From: Reinekea sp. G2M2-21
GTDB taxonomy: Bacteria; Pseudomonadota; Gammaproteobacteria; Pseudomonadales; Natronospirillaceae
Length of the DNA stretch: 64,000 nt
NCBI RefSeq assembly: GCF_015687175.1
Contig: NZ_JADPQG010000009.1
Span: 1 to 64,000, forward strand
Direction: 5' to 3'
Shown here: positions 34,348-43,327 of the stretch, piece after piece
Numbering within the stretch: the first letter of the stretch is position 1
How the letters are laid out: every line of letters begins with the position of its first letter
The notes under the pieces: model-generated
Told to the model about the DNA's origin: nothing
Database searches by the model: none
Seen by the model: the letters and a program-made list of their open reading frames with translations, nothing else
Program-made: the position numbers and the translations under genes

Positions 34348-36868
34348 GAGTCAATCGCTTCGTTTTCAGCCAAGTTTGATAGTGTGTGTAAGGCATGGGT
34401 TTCTCGTAAAAATAGCCCTGAATTTTATGGCAGTTCGCCTTTCTTAGTGCTTCGAGTGTCTCTTTATCTTCAATACCTTCTGCGGTGACTGTCAGACCCA
34501 GTTGAGTGGCCATGTCGATGGTGGCCTGAACGATTTGCTGTTGCCGCTGCGAACTGACCATGTCTTTGACGAAGCTGCGGTCTATTTTCAATTCATCAAA
34601 AGGCAAATCACTGACGTAGGTTAACGATGAATACCCAGTACCAAAGTCATCAATCGCCAGATGAAAACCATCTTTTTTTAACGCGATCAGATTCTGGGTA
34701 AAGACTCCTTGATCTTGCTGGTGAGAGGTCTCAGTCACTTCAAGTGTAAAATGTTGTGATGCGACCTGATGTTTCTGCGCCAGCAGAATAACATCGTTGG
34801 CAAAGCCCGGCCGCGACAAATCGATGGCGGAGATATTAATAGACGTGCACATAGGTAGGGCGCTTATGGTGGCCAGTTCTCCGTGCTCACGGAAGGTTTG
34901 TTCGATAACCCAGAGGGTCAGTTGGCGAATCAGGCCCGTTTTTTCAGCGATATCGATGAATTCCATCGGCGGGATAAAGCCTAGGTCTTCGTGAGTCCAG
35001 CGCAGTAACACTTCGCTGCAGCAGGCACGGTTGTCGAATAAACACAGCTGAGGCTGGTAATACAACTGCAATTGATTGTGTTGAATGGCGGTTTCCAAAG
35101 CCTGTGCCAGTTTGATGCCTCGGGCATTCTGGGTTTCTTTTTCCTCGCTGTAAATCTGCATGGGCAAGCCATGCTCAAGCGCATTGTTGATGCCTTCCTT
35201 GACGCTGTTAAGCAACGTTTGCGAATCGAACGTCAGTTCATCCAGCAGCCGGGCAGAGAAAGTGCATTGCACGCGGAATGGGATCACACTTTGCAAAGGG
35301 TTGTAATTGTCTTTGTTGCTGAGCTGGTTCATCAGCGTTTCGAAGACGGCTTCGGACGCAACCGTCGCCAAGTAGAAAAACGTATTATCGTTGACGACCG
35401 ACACGTGCGTCCGGGTCAGTTCGTCGAGCGGGATCAGCTTGGCGTACTGATCGATCTGCAGGGCAAACTGCACCGTCAGTTGTTTCAAGAGCAGGCGACG
35501 ATCCGGTTCTGTTAAATAGGGCACAATGCGGTCGTAATTGGTGACGCGGATCGCAATCAGCGCGGTCATAGAAGTCTGCTGACGTTGTCGTAATTGTTCG
35601 ATCTTCTGTTCAATGTAAAATTCATTGGCCAGGTTGGTTTTTATGTCGTGGGTGGCCAGAAAAAAACGGTTGCGTTCCGTTTCACTCATGCGATCCGCCA
35701 GAGCCATCGAGATGAAGGTCAATTCAAACAGCACCGAAAAAATGAAGGTGTGCCGGGTGAGAAAGCTGTATTCGACCAATCCAGCAAATAGCCCCATGCC
35801 CAAGCCGGCGCCAATAAAAAACGGAATCCAGGAAAACAGATAGTAGCGAGTCCAGCGGATCCGGCTTTTAAACCGATAGCGGATCATCAGAAATGCGCTG
35901 ACGTATGTGACAAGCTGCAAGATGATAAAAATAGGGGCCGCCAAAGACTCAGGGATGAACAACGCAATCAGGAAAAACAGGCAGAGTATGGTCGCCACCG
36001 CGTTGGCGAGCCGATAGGTGCCCCCGCAGGAGGGTGAAATTTTCAGGAACAGCTTACCCAACATCAGAGCACTCAAAGCAACAAGGCTTTGCAGCGGCAC
36101 AATTTGTTTGCTGAACCAAAGTTGCAGAGACTCTGAAAACAGGTAATACCCATAGCCGTGAATCACCCCCATGGTCAGCAGCACAGCCATTAGGTAGCCC
36201 ACATAAATAAGGTAAACCGAATCGCGCAGGCCTACAAACAGCACGGTATTGTAGGCGCCAAGGATCAGCGCTATGCCGATGAAAGCTCCCCAGATAATGT
36301 GCAGCATGCGGCTGTACTGTTCAAAACCGGTTTCACTCATCAAGGATAACGACAGAATGGGTGAGCCGTCGGTTTGCAGATGCAGGTAAAAACTGGCGGC
36401 CTGACCAGGAACCAGGTCAAACGCGATATTAGGCAAGATCCGGTGCTCTGGAGAGATGTTGTCCCGCGTATCGCCAAAATAACTCACCTGTACGTCATCA
36501 AAGCGCGGGTCAAAGTAGTAAAGTGTCAGGTTGTCGAAAATCGGGTTGTCCATGATAAGACGCAGGTGGCCGACGGCATCGGTTTGGTTTTCCAATGTCA
36601 CCCGGTACCAATGGTTAATCTGGCCGAACCCAGCTTTGGTCGTGCTCTTCGTTAGCGGTGTAAAGGACACATGAATAACGTCTGATATATAGGTTCCGGC
36701 GTTTTCAGTGAGAATCTCAACCTGATATTGAAACTGGTTTTGGATATTCTGATCGGTTTGCCGGACCACCAAGTTCCCTCGAACGACCAGACTCAGCACG
36801 ATCACACCGAGTGCGGAGATAATAAAAGTGGCTAAAGGAGCTTGATACACGCGGCTTTTTGTCTTCAT
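34337..36868 (-). CDS. 7TMR-DISM membrane sensor with degenerate GGDEF and EAL domain (c-di-GMP phosphodiesterase)
   Basis: The protein has 843 residues. It begins with a membrane segment, a periplasmic 7TMR-DISMED2-type domain (about 30-170) and seven transmembrane helices (about 175-380). A GGDEF-like region (about 395-570) lacks a recognisable GGDEF signature. The C-terminal EAL domain (about 590-830) has the EAL motif as EVLLRW, with NISAIDLS, LAIDDFGTGYSSL, ELKIDRSFVKDM and TAEGIE retained, so c-di-GMP hydrolysis is likely. ATG 36868 is preferred (GGAAGG upstream). It senses an unknown periplasmic ligand. Confidence 0.9.
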   Translation of the reverse strand: MKTKSRVYQAPLATFIISALGVIVLSLVVRGNLVVRQTDQNIQNQFQYQVEILTENAGTYISDVIHVSFTPLTKSTTKAGFGQINHWYRVTLENQTDAVGHLRLIMDNPIFDNLTLYYFDPRFDDVQVSYFGDTRDNISPEHRILPNIAFDLVPGQAASFYLHLQTDGSPILSLSLMSETGFEQYSRMLHIIWGAFIGIALILGAYNTVLFVGLRDSVYLIYVGYLMAVLLTMGVIHGYGYYLFSESLQLWFSKQIVPLQSLVALSALMLGKLFLKISPSCGGTYRLANAVATILCLFFLIALFIPESLAAPIFIILQLVTYVSAFLMIRYRFKSRIRWTRYYLFSWIPFFIGAGLGMGLFAGLVEYSFLTRHTFIFSVLFELTFISMALADRMSETERNRFFLATHDIKTNLANEFYIEQKIEQLRQRQQTSMTALIAIRVTNYDRIVPYLTEPDRRLLLKQLTVQFALQIDQYAKLIPLDELTRTHVSVVNDNTFFYLATVASEAVFETLMNQLSNKDNYNPLQSVIPFRVQCTFSARLLDELTFDSQTLLNSVKEGINNALEHGLPMQIYSEEKETQNARGIKLAQALETAIQHNQLQLYYQPQLCLFDNRACCSEVLLRWTHEDLGFIPPMEFIDIAEKTGLIRQLTLWVIEQTFREHGELATISALPMCTSINISAIDLSRPGFANDVILLAQKHQVASQHFTLEVTETSHQQDQGVFTQNLIALKKDGFHLAIDDFGTGYSSLTYVSDLPFDELKIDRSFVKDMVSSQRQQQIVQATIDMATQLGLTVTAEGIEDKETLEALRKANCHKIQGYFYEKPMPYTHYQTWLKTKRLTLTP

Positions 36869-37082
36869 TGGTCGCAGCCTTCCCTGACTCTTCCAATATA
36901 GCACAACGTTTCAAAATGACCGTTTAGCAGTCCCGATGCGCTCAGAGCGCATAAAATGGGTACTCGATACAGGGTGAGTGTAACCGTGTGAGTCATGGGT
37001 TATTATGCCGGAATACCTCAGTTCGCGAGCCATAACACCGTAAGCTGCTGAGCGAACCCCACTCAGCAACGTATAGGATGAC

Positions 37083-37946
37083 ATGAAAGTACCCAGCCGC
37101 CTGCAACCCCTTGTCGAAGATGGTTTGATCAACGAAGTGCTCAGTCGCCTGATGAGCGGAAAAGAAGCCGACATCTATATTGTTCGCTGCGGCGATACCA
37201 TACGCTGTGCCAAGGTCTATAAAGACGCCGTCAAACGTAGTTTTAAGAAAGCAGTGCAGTATCAGGAAGGTCGTGCCGTTCGCAGTGGTCGCCGTGCCCG
37301 CGCGATGGAAAAGCGTTCCCGCTATGGCCGCCAGCAGCAGGAAGAAGTTTGGCAGAACGCCGAAGTGGATGCATTGGCCAAACTGTCAGCCGCCGGCGTC
37401 CGAGTCCCGGAGACCTTTGGGTGTGTCGATGGTGTTCTGCTCATGGAATTAGTCACCGACGATGAAGGCGACGTCGCGCCGCGGTTGGATGATGTGATAT
37501 TAACCGAAGAGCAAGCCTTGGAAGACCATGAGCTGGTGATGCATTACATCAAACTGATGCTTTGTGCGGGGATTGTGCACGGAGATCTGTCGGAGTTTAA
37601 TGTGCTGTTGGACGCTTACGGCCCGGTCATCATCGACTTACCACAGGCAGTAAATGCCGCCGCGAATAACAACGCTAAAGCCATGTTCACGCGCGATGTG
37701 AACAAAATGACGCAATATTACGCCCAATTCGCACCGCAACTCGCCGAAAGTCAGTACGCCAAAGAAATGTGGGCGCTGTTTGCCGAAGGTGAACTGAAAC
37801 CCGATACCCCGCTGACGGGCTTATTTGAAGACGACGGAAGCGATGCGGATGTCGATGGCGTCCTGGAAGAAATTAAAGCGGTGCTCGCCGAAGCGCAGGA
37901 AGAGCGTGAGCGAATGCAGCGGCTGCTCGGTGATGATGACGAATGA
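37083..37946 (+). CDS. RIO-type serine protein kinase
   Basis: The 287-residue protein has a RIO kinase fold: SGKEADIYIVRCGDTIRCAKVYKD (flexible loop and catalytic Lys, about residues 25-48), a basic RSGRRARAMEKRSRYG loop, the hinge LLMELVTD, the catalytic loop IVHGDLSEFNVLL (Asp near 163), and the metal-binding IIDLPQAV in place of DFG. It is close to the PA4780-like bacterial RIO group. The acidic C-terminus is coiled-coil-like. It overlaps the Crp/Fnr gene by 14 bases. Confidence 0.92.
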   Translation: MKVPSRLQPLVEDGLINEVLSRLMSGKEADIYIVRCGDTIRCAKVYKDAVKRSFKKAVQYQEGRAVRSGRRARAMEKRSRYGRQQQEEVWQNAEVDALAKLSAAGVRVPETFGCVDGVLLMELVTDDEGDVAPRLDDVILTEEQALEDHELVMHYIKLMLCAGIVHGDLSEFNVLLDAYGPVIIDLPQAVNAAANNNAKAMFTRDVNKMTQYYAQFAPQLAESQYAKEMWALFAEGELKPDTPLTGLFEDDGSDADVDGVLEEIKAVLAEAQEERERMQRLLGDDDE

Positions 37947-38526
37947 CCTTGCCAAACAAGGCCTGAAAACCTATCTGCAACGCTGGCTAACGGATGACGA
38001 CATTCATTGGCCATCATTTCTGGACTCCACGCGGGTCCTGTCTGTTGCCAAGAATGAACGACTGCTGACCGCAAACGAAACCCGAGGCGTATTCTGGTAC
38101 GTCGCCCAAGGTTTGGTGCGAAACTTCTATACCACCGAACGGGGTAAAGAGTTCAACAAAAGTTTTATCCCGGCCCCAGGGTTTTGCGGCGCCATGAGTG
38201 AACTTATTCTCAGCCAGCCCAGCCGATTTTCCATCGCTGCACTGGAGCCCACCGTTGCGGTAGCCATACCCGCGCAATGGTTGCGGGACAGCAAAAAAAG
38301 CTCCCCAGCCGTGCAAGCGTTGGCATTGACCATTGCCGAACAAATGGCCCTGAAAAAGGAACAACGCGAAGCCGAGTTATTGCTCGATGATGCCACCACC
38401 CGATACCAAAATTTTATAGCCACAAATCCCCAGCTCGCCAACCGCTTGCCCGCTTATCACATAGCGTCGTATCTCGGGATGACGGAGGTAGCCTTGTCCC
38501 GTATCAAGCGGCAGTTAGTGTCCTGA
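37933..38526 (+). CDS. Crp/Fnr-family transcriptional regulator
   Basis: The 197-residue protein has an N-terminal cyclic-nucleotide-binding-like beta roll (TRVLSVAKNERLLTANETRGVFWYVAQGLVRNFY). A C-terminal helix-turn-helix follows (LPAYHIASYLGMTEVALSRIKRQL). There is no Fe-S Cys cluster. It is co-transcribed with the RIO kinase. Its last codons (V, S) and stop are inside the MITE-3 left end, which begins at 38517, so the original C-terminus has been replaced. Confidence 0.88.
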   Translation: MMTNDLAKQGLKTYLQRWLTDDDIHWPSFLDSTRVLSVAKNERLLTANETRGVFWYVAQGLVRNFYTTERGKEFNKSFIPAPGFCGAMSELILSQPSRFSIAALEPTVAVAIPAQWLRDSKKSSPAVQALALTIAEQMALKKEQREAELLLDDATTRYQNFIATNPQLANRLPAYHIASYLGMTEVALSRIKRQLVS

Positions 38527-38598
38527 GTCGGAAGTTCGTATCGTTTCAGAGCTCATGGGAAGCGCTAGTACAAGGCGCTCTTTGTAGAGTTACCCTAG
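38517..38598 (+). repeat. MITE-3 left-end fragment
   Basis: AGTGTCCTGAGTCGGAAGTT through GGCGCTCTTTGTAGAG matches the first ~82 bases of the copy at 20620. The right end is missing. It supplies the stop codon of the Crp/Fnr gene. Confidence 0.85.
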
Positions 38599-38711
38599 AG
38601 TATCGGTAATATTTTTCTTTCAGCATTTCTATAAGTACGACTGACATCATGTACTTTCTCTTCACATGACATTACATTGAGCAAAATTTTTTAAAAAAAT
38701 AAGGAGATGAT

Positions 38712-39248
38712 ATGCAGTGCCCCAAGTGTCGACACACTGAATTGAAACCCACGAAACTAGATGACGGCTTGCCCGCCATGGGATGTACGCATTGCGACGG
38801 TGCTTTTGTATCGCTGTTGTACTATCGCGACTGGATTGAATCCCATGAACTGTCAGGAACTGACGCAACCCAAGAAGCGGCAGTTCAGGCGATAGACGAT
38901 ACCAAAACCGCGCTGAGTTGCCCGAAGTGCAGCAAGTTGATGACCAAGTACTCTGTAGCAGATTCTGTCGATAACCGGATTGATCTGTGCAGTAGCTGTG
39001 ACGAAGCCTGGATTGATGGTGGCGAATGGACATTGCTCAAATCTTTGCAATTAGCAGATAAGCTACCGTCGGTATTTACCGAACAATGGCAGCGGAAAGT
39101 CCGGACTGAAAAAATGGCCGCGCTGAAGCTTGAAAGATTGAAAGCGATCGTTGGTGAAGATGATGCCAAGAAAGCGCTGGAAATAAAAACATGGCTGAAA
39201 GCAAATGCACATAAAGCTGCGCTCATACAATTCTTAGGGTCAGATTGA
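38712..39248 (+). CDS. Zinc-ribbon (TFIIB-type) protein
   Basis: The 178-residue protein has two zf-TFIIB-like Cys4 sites: CPKCRHTELKP with MGCTHCDGAFVS, and CPKCSKLMTKY with LCSSCDEAWIDGGEW. The latter matches the CxxCxGxWxDxGE family motif. The helical C-terminus is Lys-rich. Role unknown; GGAG lies 7 bases before the ATG. Confidence 0.8.
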   Translation: MQCPKCRHTELKPTKLDDGLPAMGCTHCDGAFVSLLYYRDWIESHELSGTDATQEAAVQAIDDTKTALSCPKCSKLMTKYSVADSVDNRIDLCSSCDEAWIDGGEWTLLKSLQLADKLPSVFTEQWQRKVRTEKMAALKLERLKAIVGEDDAKKALEIKTWLKANAHKAALIQFLGSD

Positions 39249-39339
39249 TTTCTGTTCAGAAATTAAGATTTTTATTTTTTTAATCACGTCCATCGGAAGT
39301 CGTTGGCCGTCATTGTAGTAGTTACAAAAAGGAAATTTT

Positions 39340-39672
39340 ATGGATCTATTAGGACTTGTGTGTAACCTGGCCTTTGCGTTGCTTTTCATGATAATCGCCA
39401 GCAAGAAAATGTTTAAAAATTCAAAACTATGGCATTTGCTCGGTTATGTGGTGGTGGCTTATATCATCATGCCCATACCGACGATCGGTACCGTGGCCTC
39501 TATTGTCTTCTTGATCGCTTGTCTGGTGAAATGGGCGGATGCCACCGGTATTGAAGCAGTAGGCTATGCCATGGTGAGCTTTATTCTCGCGACAATATTG
39601 GGCGACTTAACCGCCTATATTATTGTTAACGGTGGATTGCCTCCGAGCCCAGCCGAGTATTTTAGCAGTTGA
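39340..39672 (+). CDS. Small membrane protein of unknown function
   Basis: The 110-residue protein has three or four predicted transmembrane helices (LGLVCNLAFALLFMIIASKKM, LLGYVVVAYIIMPIPTIGTVASIVFLIACLV, AMVSFILATILGDLTAYIIV). The start has AAAAGGAAA upstream. No family is recognised. Confidence 0.6.
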   Translation: MDLLGLVCNLAFALLFMIIASKKMFKNSKLWHLLGYVVVAYIIMPIPTIGTVASIVFLIACLVKWADATGIEAVGYAMVSFILATILGDLTAYIIVNGGLPPSPAEYFSS

Positions 39673-39811
39673 TTTTTCGCTAGGACCACTCTGGTTAAAA
39701 AAATCACTTGGGTCCTGGCAGATCCAATGAGGTCGGCGAAGTGCTGTTGGAAGAGGTTCTGAAAACAGGTCCATTTGTCGGGCGGTTGAAACACACGCTC
39801 AACGCATTGAG

Positions 39812-40080
39812 TTAATGGCATCTCTAAAAAGTCCGTCGGTCTCTGCGCGTGTACTAGCAACGTGCAATACGAGGCAAACACTGAAGGGAATGACGAGTCC
39901 TTTTCAAAGTGTTCAACGAAGGATTGAGCGTTGCTAGGCCGCGCCCTGCGAGGACTTAAGAACGAACTTATGGGTTTGTTGAAAATTCTTAACTTAGCCT
40001 GTTAGGTTTTCAAATTTTCGCCTAGCCCTAACCTCGTTCTTAAGTCCAGAGTCTGATGGACTTTCTAGAGGTGCCCTTAA
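39812..40080 (-). repeat. MITE-2, uninterrupted copy
   Basis: This 269-bp element has TTAA at both ends. The inverted ends read TTAATGGCATCTCTAAAAAG on the left, and CTTTCTAGAGGTGCCCTTAA on the right. It aligns over its whole length with the copy at 19492-20023 once the nested MITE-1 is removed. Confidence 0.88.
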
Positions 40081-40146
40081 GCCAGCTTTACCATCGGTGC
40101 GTCATTTGGATACACTCCTAAACCAACCACTGCAGGAAATAGTTAC

Positions 40147-40536
40147 TTGACTATCGTTGAACAAATAGTAGCCCGGCAGCTAGAAGCCGCCATTGTGTAT
40201 GAGTCGGAACACGTTATTGCATTCGCCGATCACGACCCGATCAACGTCGGGCATATTCTGATCTGCCCGGTAAAACCATATGAGAGTTTTATCGATTTGC
40301 CGGACACCATTTACGCTGAAATTACCGAGGTTGCCCGTGACCTCTTCAAACGCATTGAACGGTTGTACCAGCCCGACGGTATTTCGTTTATTCAGAACAA
40401 TGGCAAGTGCAACGAACTCGACCATTACCACTTACACATCTTCCCTCGGTTTGAAGGCGACGGCTTTGGCTGGACCAGTAATGATCTGGGCATACAGCCG
40501 GTTGAAAAACTCAGGGAGATGTTGGCACAGCTATAG
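40147..40536 (+). CDS. HIT-family hydrolase
   Basis: The 129-residue protein has the histidine-triad motif HYHLHIFPR (about residues 94-102). The N-terminal ESEHVIAFADHDPINVGHILICPVKPYESFIDLP is typical of HIT nucleotide-binding hydrolases. It starts with TTG 40147, preceded by AGGAA at a good distance; there is no usable ATG. A decayed partial copy is at 42990-43175. Confidence 0.85.
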   Translation: MTIVEQIVARQLEAAIVYESEHVIAFADHDPINVGHILICPVKPYESFIDLPDTIYAEITEVARDLFKRIERLYQPDGISFIQNNGKCNELDHYHLHIFPRFEGDGFGWTSNDLGIQPVEKLREMLAQL

Positions 40537-40744
40537 GGGTTCTTAGAGCTTTTCGAGGGAGACTTGTAGCGCGGGAAACACAGCGACAGAATGTCTTCAG
40601 AAGCGATCAGTGGTTGTTGAGCACCTTGAAATTTTGATTTCATCAGACGTGCCCTAGAATTTCTCTTCAGTCTGTAACAGTGAGCAAATCTAAGAGTACG
40701 GGTGCGTTCAGTTAGTGATAAGTCAATACCTAAAATGAGCCTGC

Positions 40745-41338
40745 TTAGCTTGAGGCGTTAGTGCAACTCGCGTTTTTCCAGAATTGACGTTCTATCTTGG
40801 GCATTAGGAATGCTGTTCGTGCGATAACGCCAATAGGAAAATGCTCAATGTCACCAACAGCGAGAGAGTATTGGCCGCTGTTGTTTTTGTTGTAGATTTT
40901 AATCGTATAGGTACCAGCAGGTAGAGTTCGGTTGGACTTGAAGTTTTCTCCTATTTCAGGGCCTACCCAGTACCAGTTTTTACCGAATTCTTCGTACCAT
41001 GCCCACCATTCAAAATTCTCACCATCAGCAAAAAACAAACGGTTCCCTTCGGCGTCAAGAACATCAAAGCTAAAGGTCTGACCTACCGCGCAGTTCTCAA
41101 GTTTCGCTTTGGTAATACCTGCATAGAAACTGAATTCAGTTTCGCTGCTGAGGGTGTAATAGTGTGGGTTACCCTCCAGCTCTTTAAAAATCGCTTTGGA
41201 TATCTCGGGTTCTTCGATGACAAATGGCGATGTTTCATTGCCTGTACCGTCGAGCTTCATGATCGGTTGGTGGGCATAAGCAGGATAAGCCGTCATTACC
41301 GCCACAACTAGAAGTAAAAGGCTCAAAAAAGGTTTCAT
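40745..41338 (-). CDS. Secreted protein, PPC-like beta-domain
   Basis: The 197-residue protein from ATG 41338 has a strong GGGGGGA ribosome-binding site and a signal peptide ending AYPAYA. The mature part is beta-rich with Trp and Tyr, and contains SSETEFSFYAGITKAKLENC, FDVLDAEGNRLF and LPAGTYTIKIYNKNNSGQYSLAVGD, the last resembling the C-terminal strands of pre-peptidase (PPC) domains. Two Cys are widely separated. It is divergent from the cyclase gene. The role is unknown. Confidence 0.65.
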   Translation of the reverse strand: MKPFLSLLLLVVAVMTAYPAYAHQPIMKLDGTGNETSPFVIEEPEISKAIFKELEGNPHYYTLSSETEFSFYAGITKAKLENCAVGQTFSFDVLDAEGNRLFFADGENFEWWAWYEEFGKNWYWVGPEIGENFKSNRTLPAGTYTIKIYNKNNSGQYSLAVGDIEHFPIGVIARTAFLMPKIERQFWKNASCTNASS

Positions 41339-41504
41339 GATATCCCCCCTCGGTAACGTACAAAAAGTACGGTAGGGAGCTGGTAGTGGATCACTAAGGC
41401 ATCGATCGTTGTACTGCCAACAACAGAACCTGAGTTTTGGATTCAAAGTTATTTTTTTTCGAACAGCTATACTGCTGACCATTACTCACAGCCGGAGCCC
41501 ATCG

Positions 41505-42659
41505 ATGCGATCCGAGCAGCGTTTAACGTCTTGGCTACAGGAATACGATGAACAAGATCAGGTGCCCGAGCACCTGCACGGAACCTTTATGACCTTGCTG
41601 AATAACGCAGGGTTTTCTGTCTACCGTTCAAGCCTTTGGCTGCCAACCCGTCACCCAGAACTGTGGGGCACGCAATTGATATGGTCGCACAACGAAGGCG
41701 TTAAGGCATATCGGCGGGATCATGGCATAACCCAAACCTCTACCTACCTGAACACGCCAGGGGAACGCATGCATCAGGCGCGCAAGCCATTGCGCTGGCA
41801 ATTGGCAAAAGGAGAGGGGTTGGAAATGTCGTTATTGCAAGAGATCGCCGACGAAGGCGGTAACGACTATCTCATTGTTCCATTCCATACCGATCACAAA
41901 TTTGAGCAACCGTGGATCACATTTGCCACAAAGCAACCTGATGGGTTCACCAATGACGAAATCGATAGCCTTATTTCTTACTGCATGCCGTTGAGTTGGA
42001 AGGCGCGCGTTGCTATGGCCGATATGGCGACTCGATCACTGTTACAGGTTTACTTGGGTGCAAACGCGGCTGACCACGTCTTGCAAGGGGAGTTTCAGCG
42101 CGGCACGGGAACGCGCATTGATGCTGTTATTTGGTTTTGCGACATGCGTGGTTTTACATCGCTAGGCGACCGTTGCAGTTCGGAAGAGCTGGTGGCAATA
42201 CTGGATGACTACTTTGAAGTGATGTCTGCGCCGATTGAATCCGGCGGTGGTGAAATCTTGAAATTCATTGGAGATGCTATTCTCGCTGTGTTTCCTCTGG
42301 AGTCCGAGATCAAAACTGTCGCGACTAAGGCAATTGACGCGGCGCAAACTGCGTTGGCAAAGTTGAGTACTTGGCGAGAACAGCAGACGGGGTATCGCAA
42401 GAGCATATCGGCAGGGATCGCCCTGCACATGGGCAGTGTTCTGTATGGGAATATTGGCGGCAGTTCCCGACTGGATTTTACGGTCATCGGTGCGGCGGTA
42501 AATGAAGCCTCGCGCATTGAATCGCTTTGCAAAACGCTCGCTCCATTGCTTGTCACCGAGCCAGTGGCGTTGGCTGCACAGCAGCCGATGAAATCGCTTG
42601 GTCAATTTGAACTCAGAGGCGTCGAAGAACCCATCGCGTTATTTACACCACAGAACTGA
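41505..42659 (+). CDS. Class III adenylate/guanylate cyclase
   Basis: The 384-residue protein starts at ATG 41505 (CGGAG upstream). An N-terminal ~190-residue sensor-like region (FSVYRSSLWLPTRHPELWGTQLIWS) precedes a class III cyclase domain (about 200-370). This has WFCDMRGFTSLGDR (metal Asp), EILKFIGDAILAVFP (second metal Asp), GIALHMGSVLYGNIGGSSRLDFTVIGAAVNEASRIES (transition-state Asn/Arg). Cyclic AMP is the likeliest product. It is divergent from the secreted protein at 40745. Confidence 0.9.
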   Translation: MRSEQRLTSWLQEYDEQDQVPEHLHGTFMTLLNNAGFSVYRSSLWLPTRHPELWGTQLIWSHNEGVKAYRRDHGITQTSTYLNTPGERMHQARKPLRWQLAKGEGLEMSLLQEIADEGGNDYLIVPFHTDHKFEQPWITFATKQPDGFTNDEIDSLISYCMPLSWKARVAMADMATRSLLQVYLGANAADHVLQGEFQRGTGTRIDAVIWFCDMRGFTSLGDRCSSEELVAILDDYFEVMSAPIESGGGEILKFIGDAILAVFPLESEIKTVATKAIDAAQTALAKLSTWREQQTGYRKSISAGIALHMGSVLYGNIGGSSRLDFTVIGAAVNEASRIESLCKTLAPLLVTEPVALAAQQPMKSLGQFELRGVEEPIALFTPQN

Positions 42660-42762
42660 AACCCGCCAATTGTATGCAAGAACCAAAGTGGGTCGTTAAT
42701 TAACACTGAGTGAATACGGGTTTATAGGATGGTTTTGTCTGGTTTGGTGAAATATACGGGCT

Positions 42763-42883
42763 AGTGTCCTGAGTCGGAAGTTCGTATCGTTTCAGAGCGA
42801 ATGGGAAGCGCTAGTACTAGGCGCTCTTCGTAGAGAGCTTGAATGGTACGCTGAATTCATGCGAACTGCCGACTCAGGGCACG
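42763..42883 (+). repeat. MITE-3, internally deleted copy
   Basis: This 121-bp copy has both ends (AGTGTCCTGAGTCGGAAGTT at the left, GACTCAGGGCAC at the right) but lacks the ~140 central bases of the copy at 20620. Confidence 0.8.
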
Positions 42884-42989
42884 AGCATTCCCTTGTGCGC
42901 GTTGTTGCTGGAGTGGCAGGTTCTTGTTGTGTGGGAATTCGCAAAGCTGTTGTTGCAAGAGGTTTAGAGAACTGGCCTTTTAGTCGGGC

Positions 42990-43175
42990 GATTAAAACGC
43001 ATGCACGCATCGGACGGTTGTACCAGCCTGACGGTATTTCGTTTACCCGAACAATGGCAAGTGCAACGAACAGGACTGGAACCACTTGCACATCTTTCCC
43101 GGGTTTAAAGGCGGCGGCTTTGGCTGGTCCAGTAAGGTGCTGGGTATTTAGCCAGTTGAAAAACAGCGGAAACTG
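42990..43175 (+). pseudogene. Decayed partial copy of the HIT gene
   Basis: From CGGTTGTACCAGCCTGACGG through AACAATGGCAAGTGCAACGAA and ACCACTTGCACATCTTTCC to CCAGTTGAAAAACAG the DNA follows bases ~40360-40510 of the HIT gene, with frameshifts, substitutions and no start. The HIT motif is destroyed. It lies just after the internally deleted MITE-3. Confidence 0.75.
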
Positions 43176-43327
43176 TTCGCAGATTTATAGTGGTTTAACC
43201 AATGGGCAGCACTGATCTTAGCGCTTGTTCGATATCATAGATTCCTCGGTATTTGGCTGAAAATCCGGTTAATTCTGGGTTTGAATGCACTTTTATAATC
43301 TATACTTAATTTTTCCGAGTCATCTAT

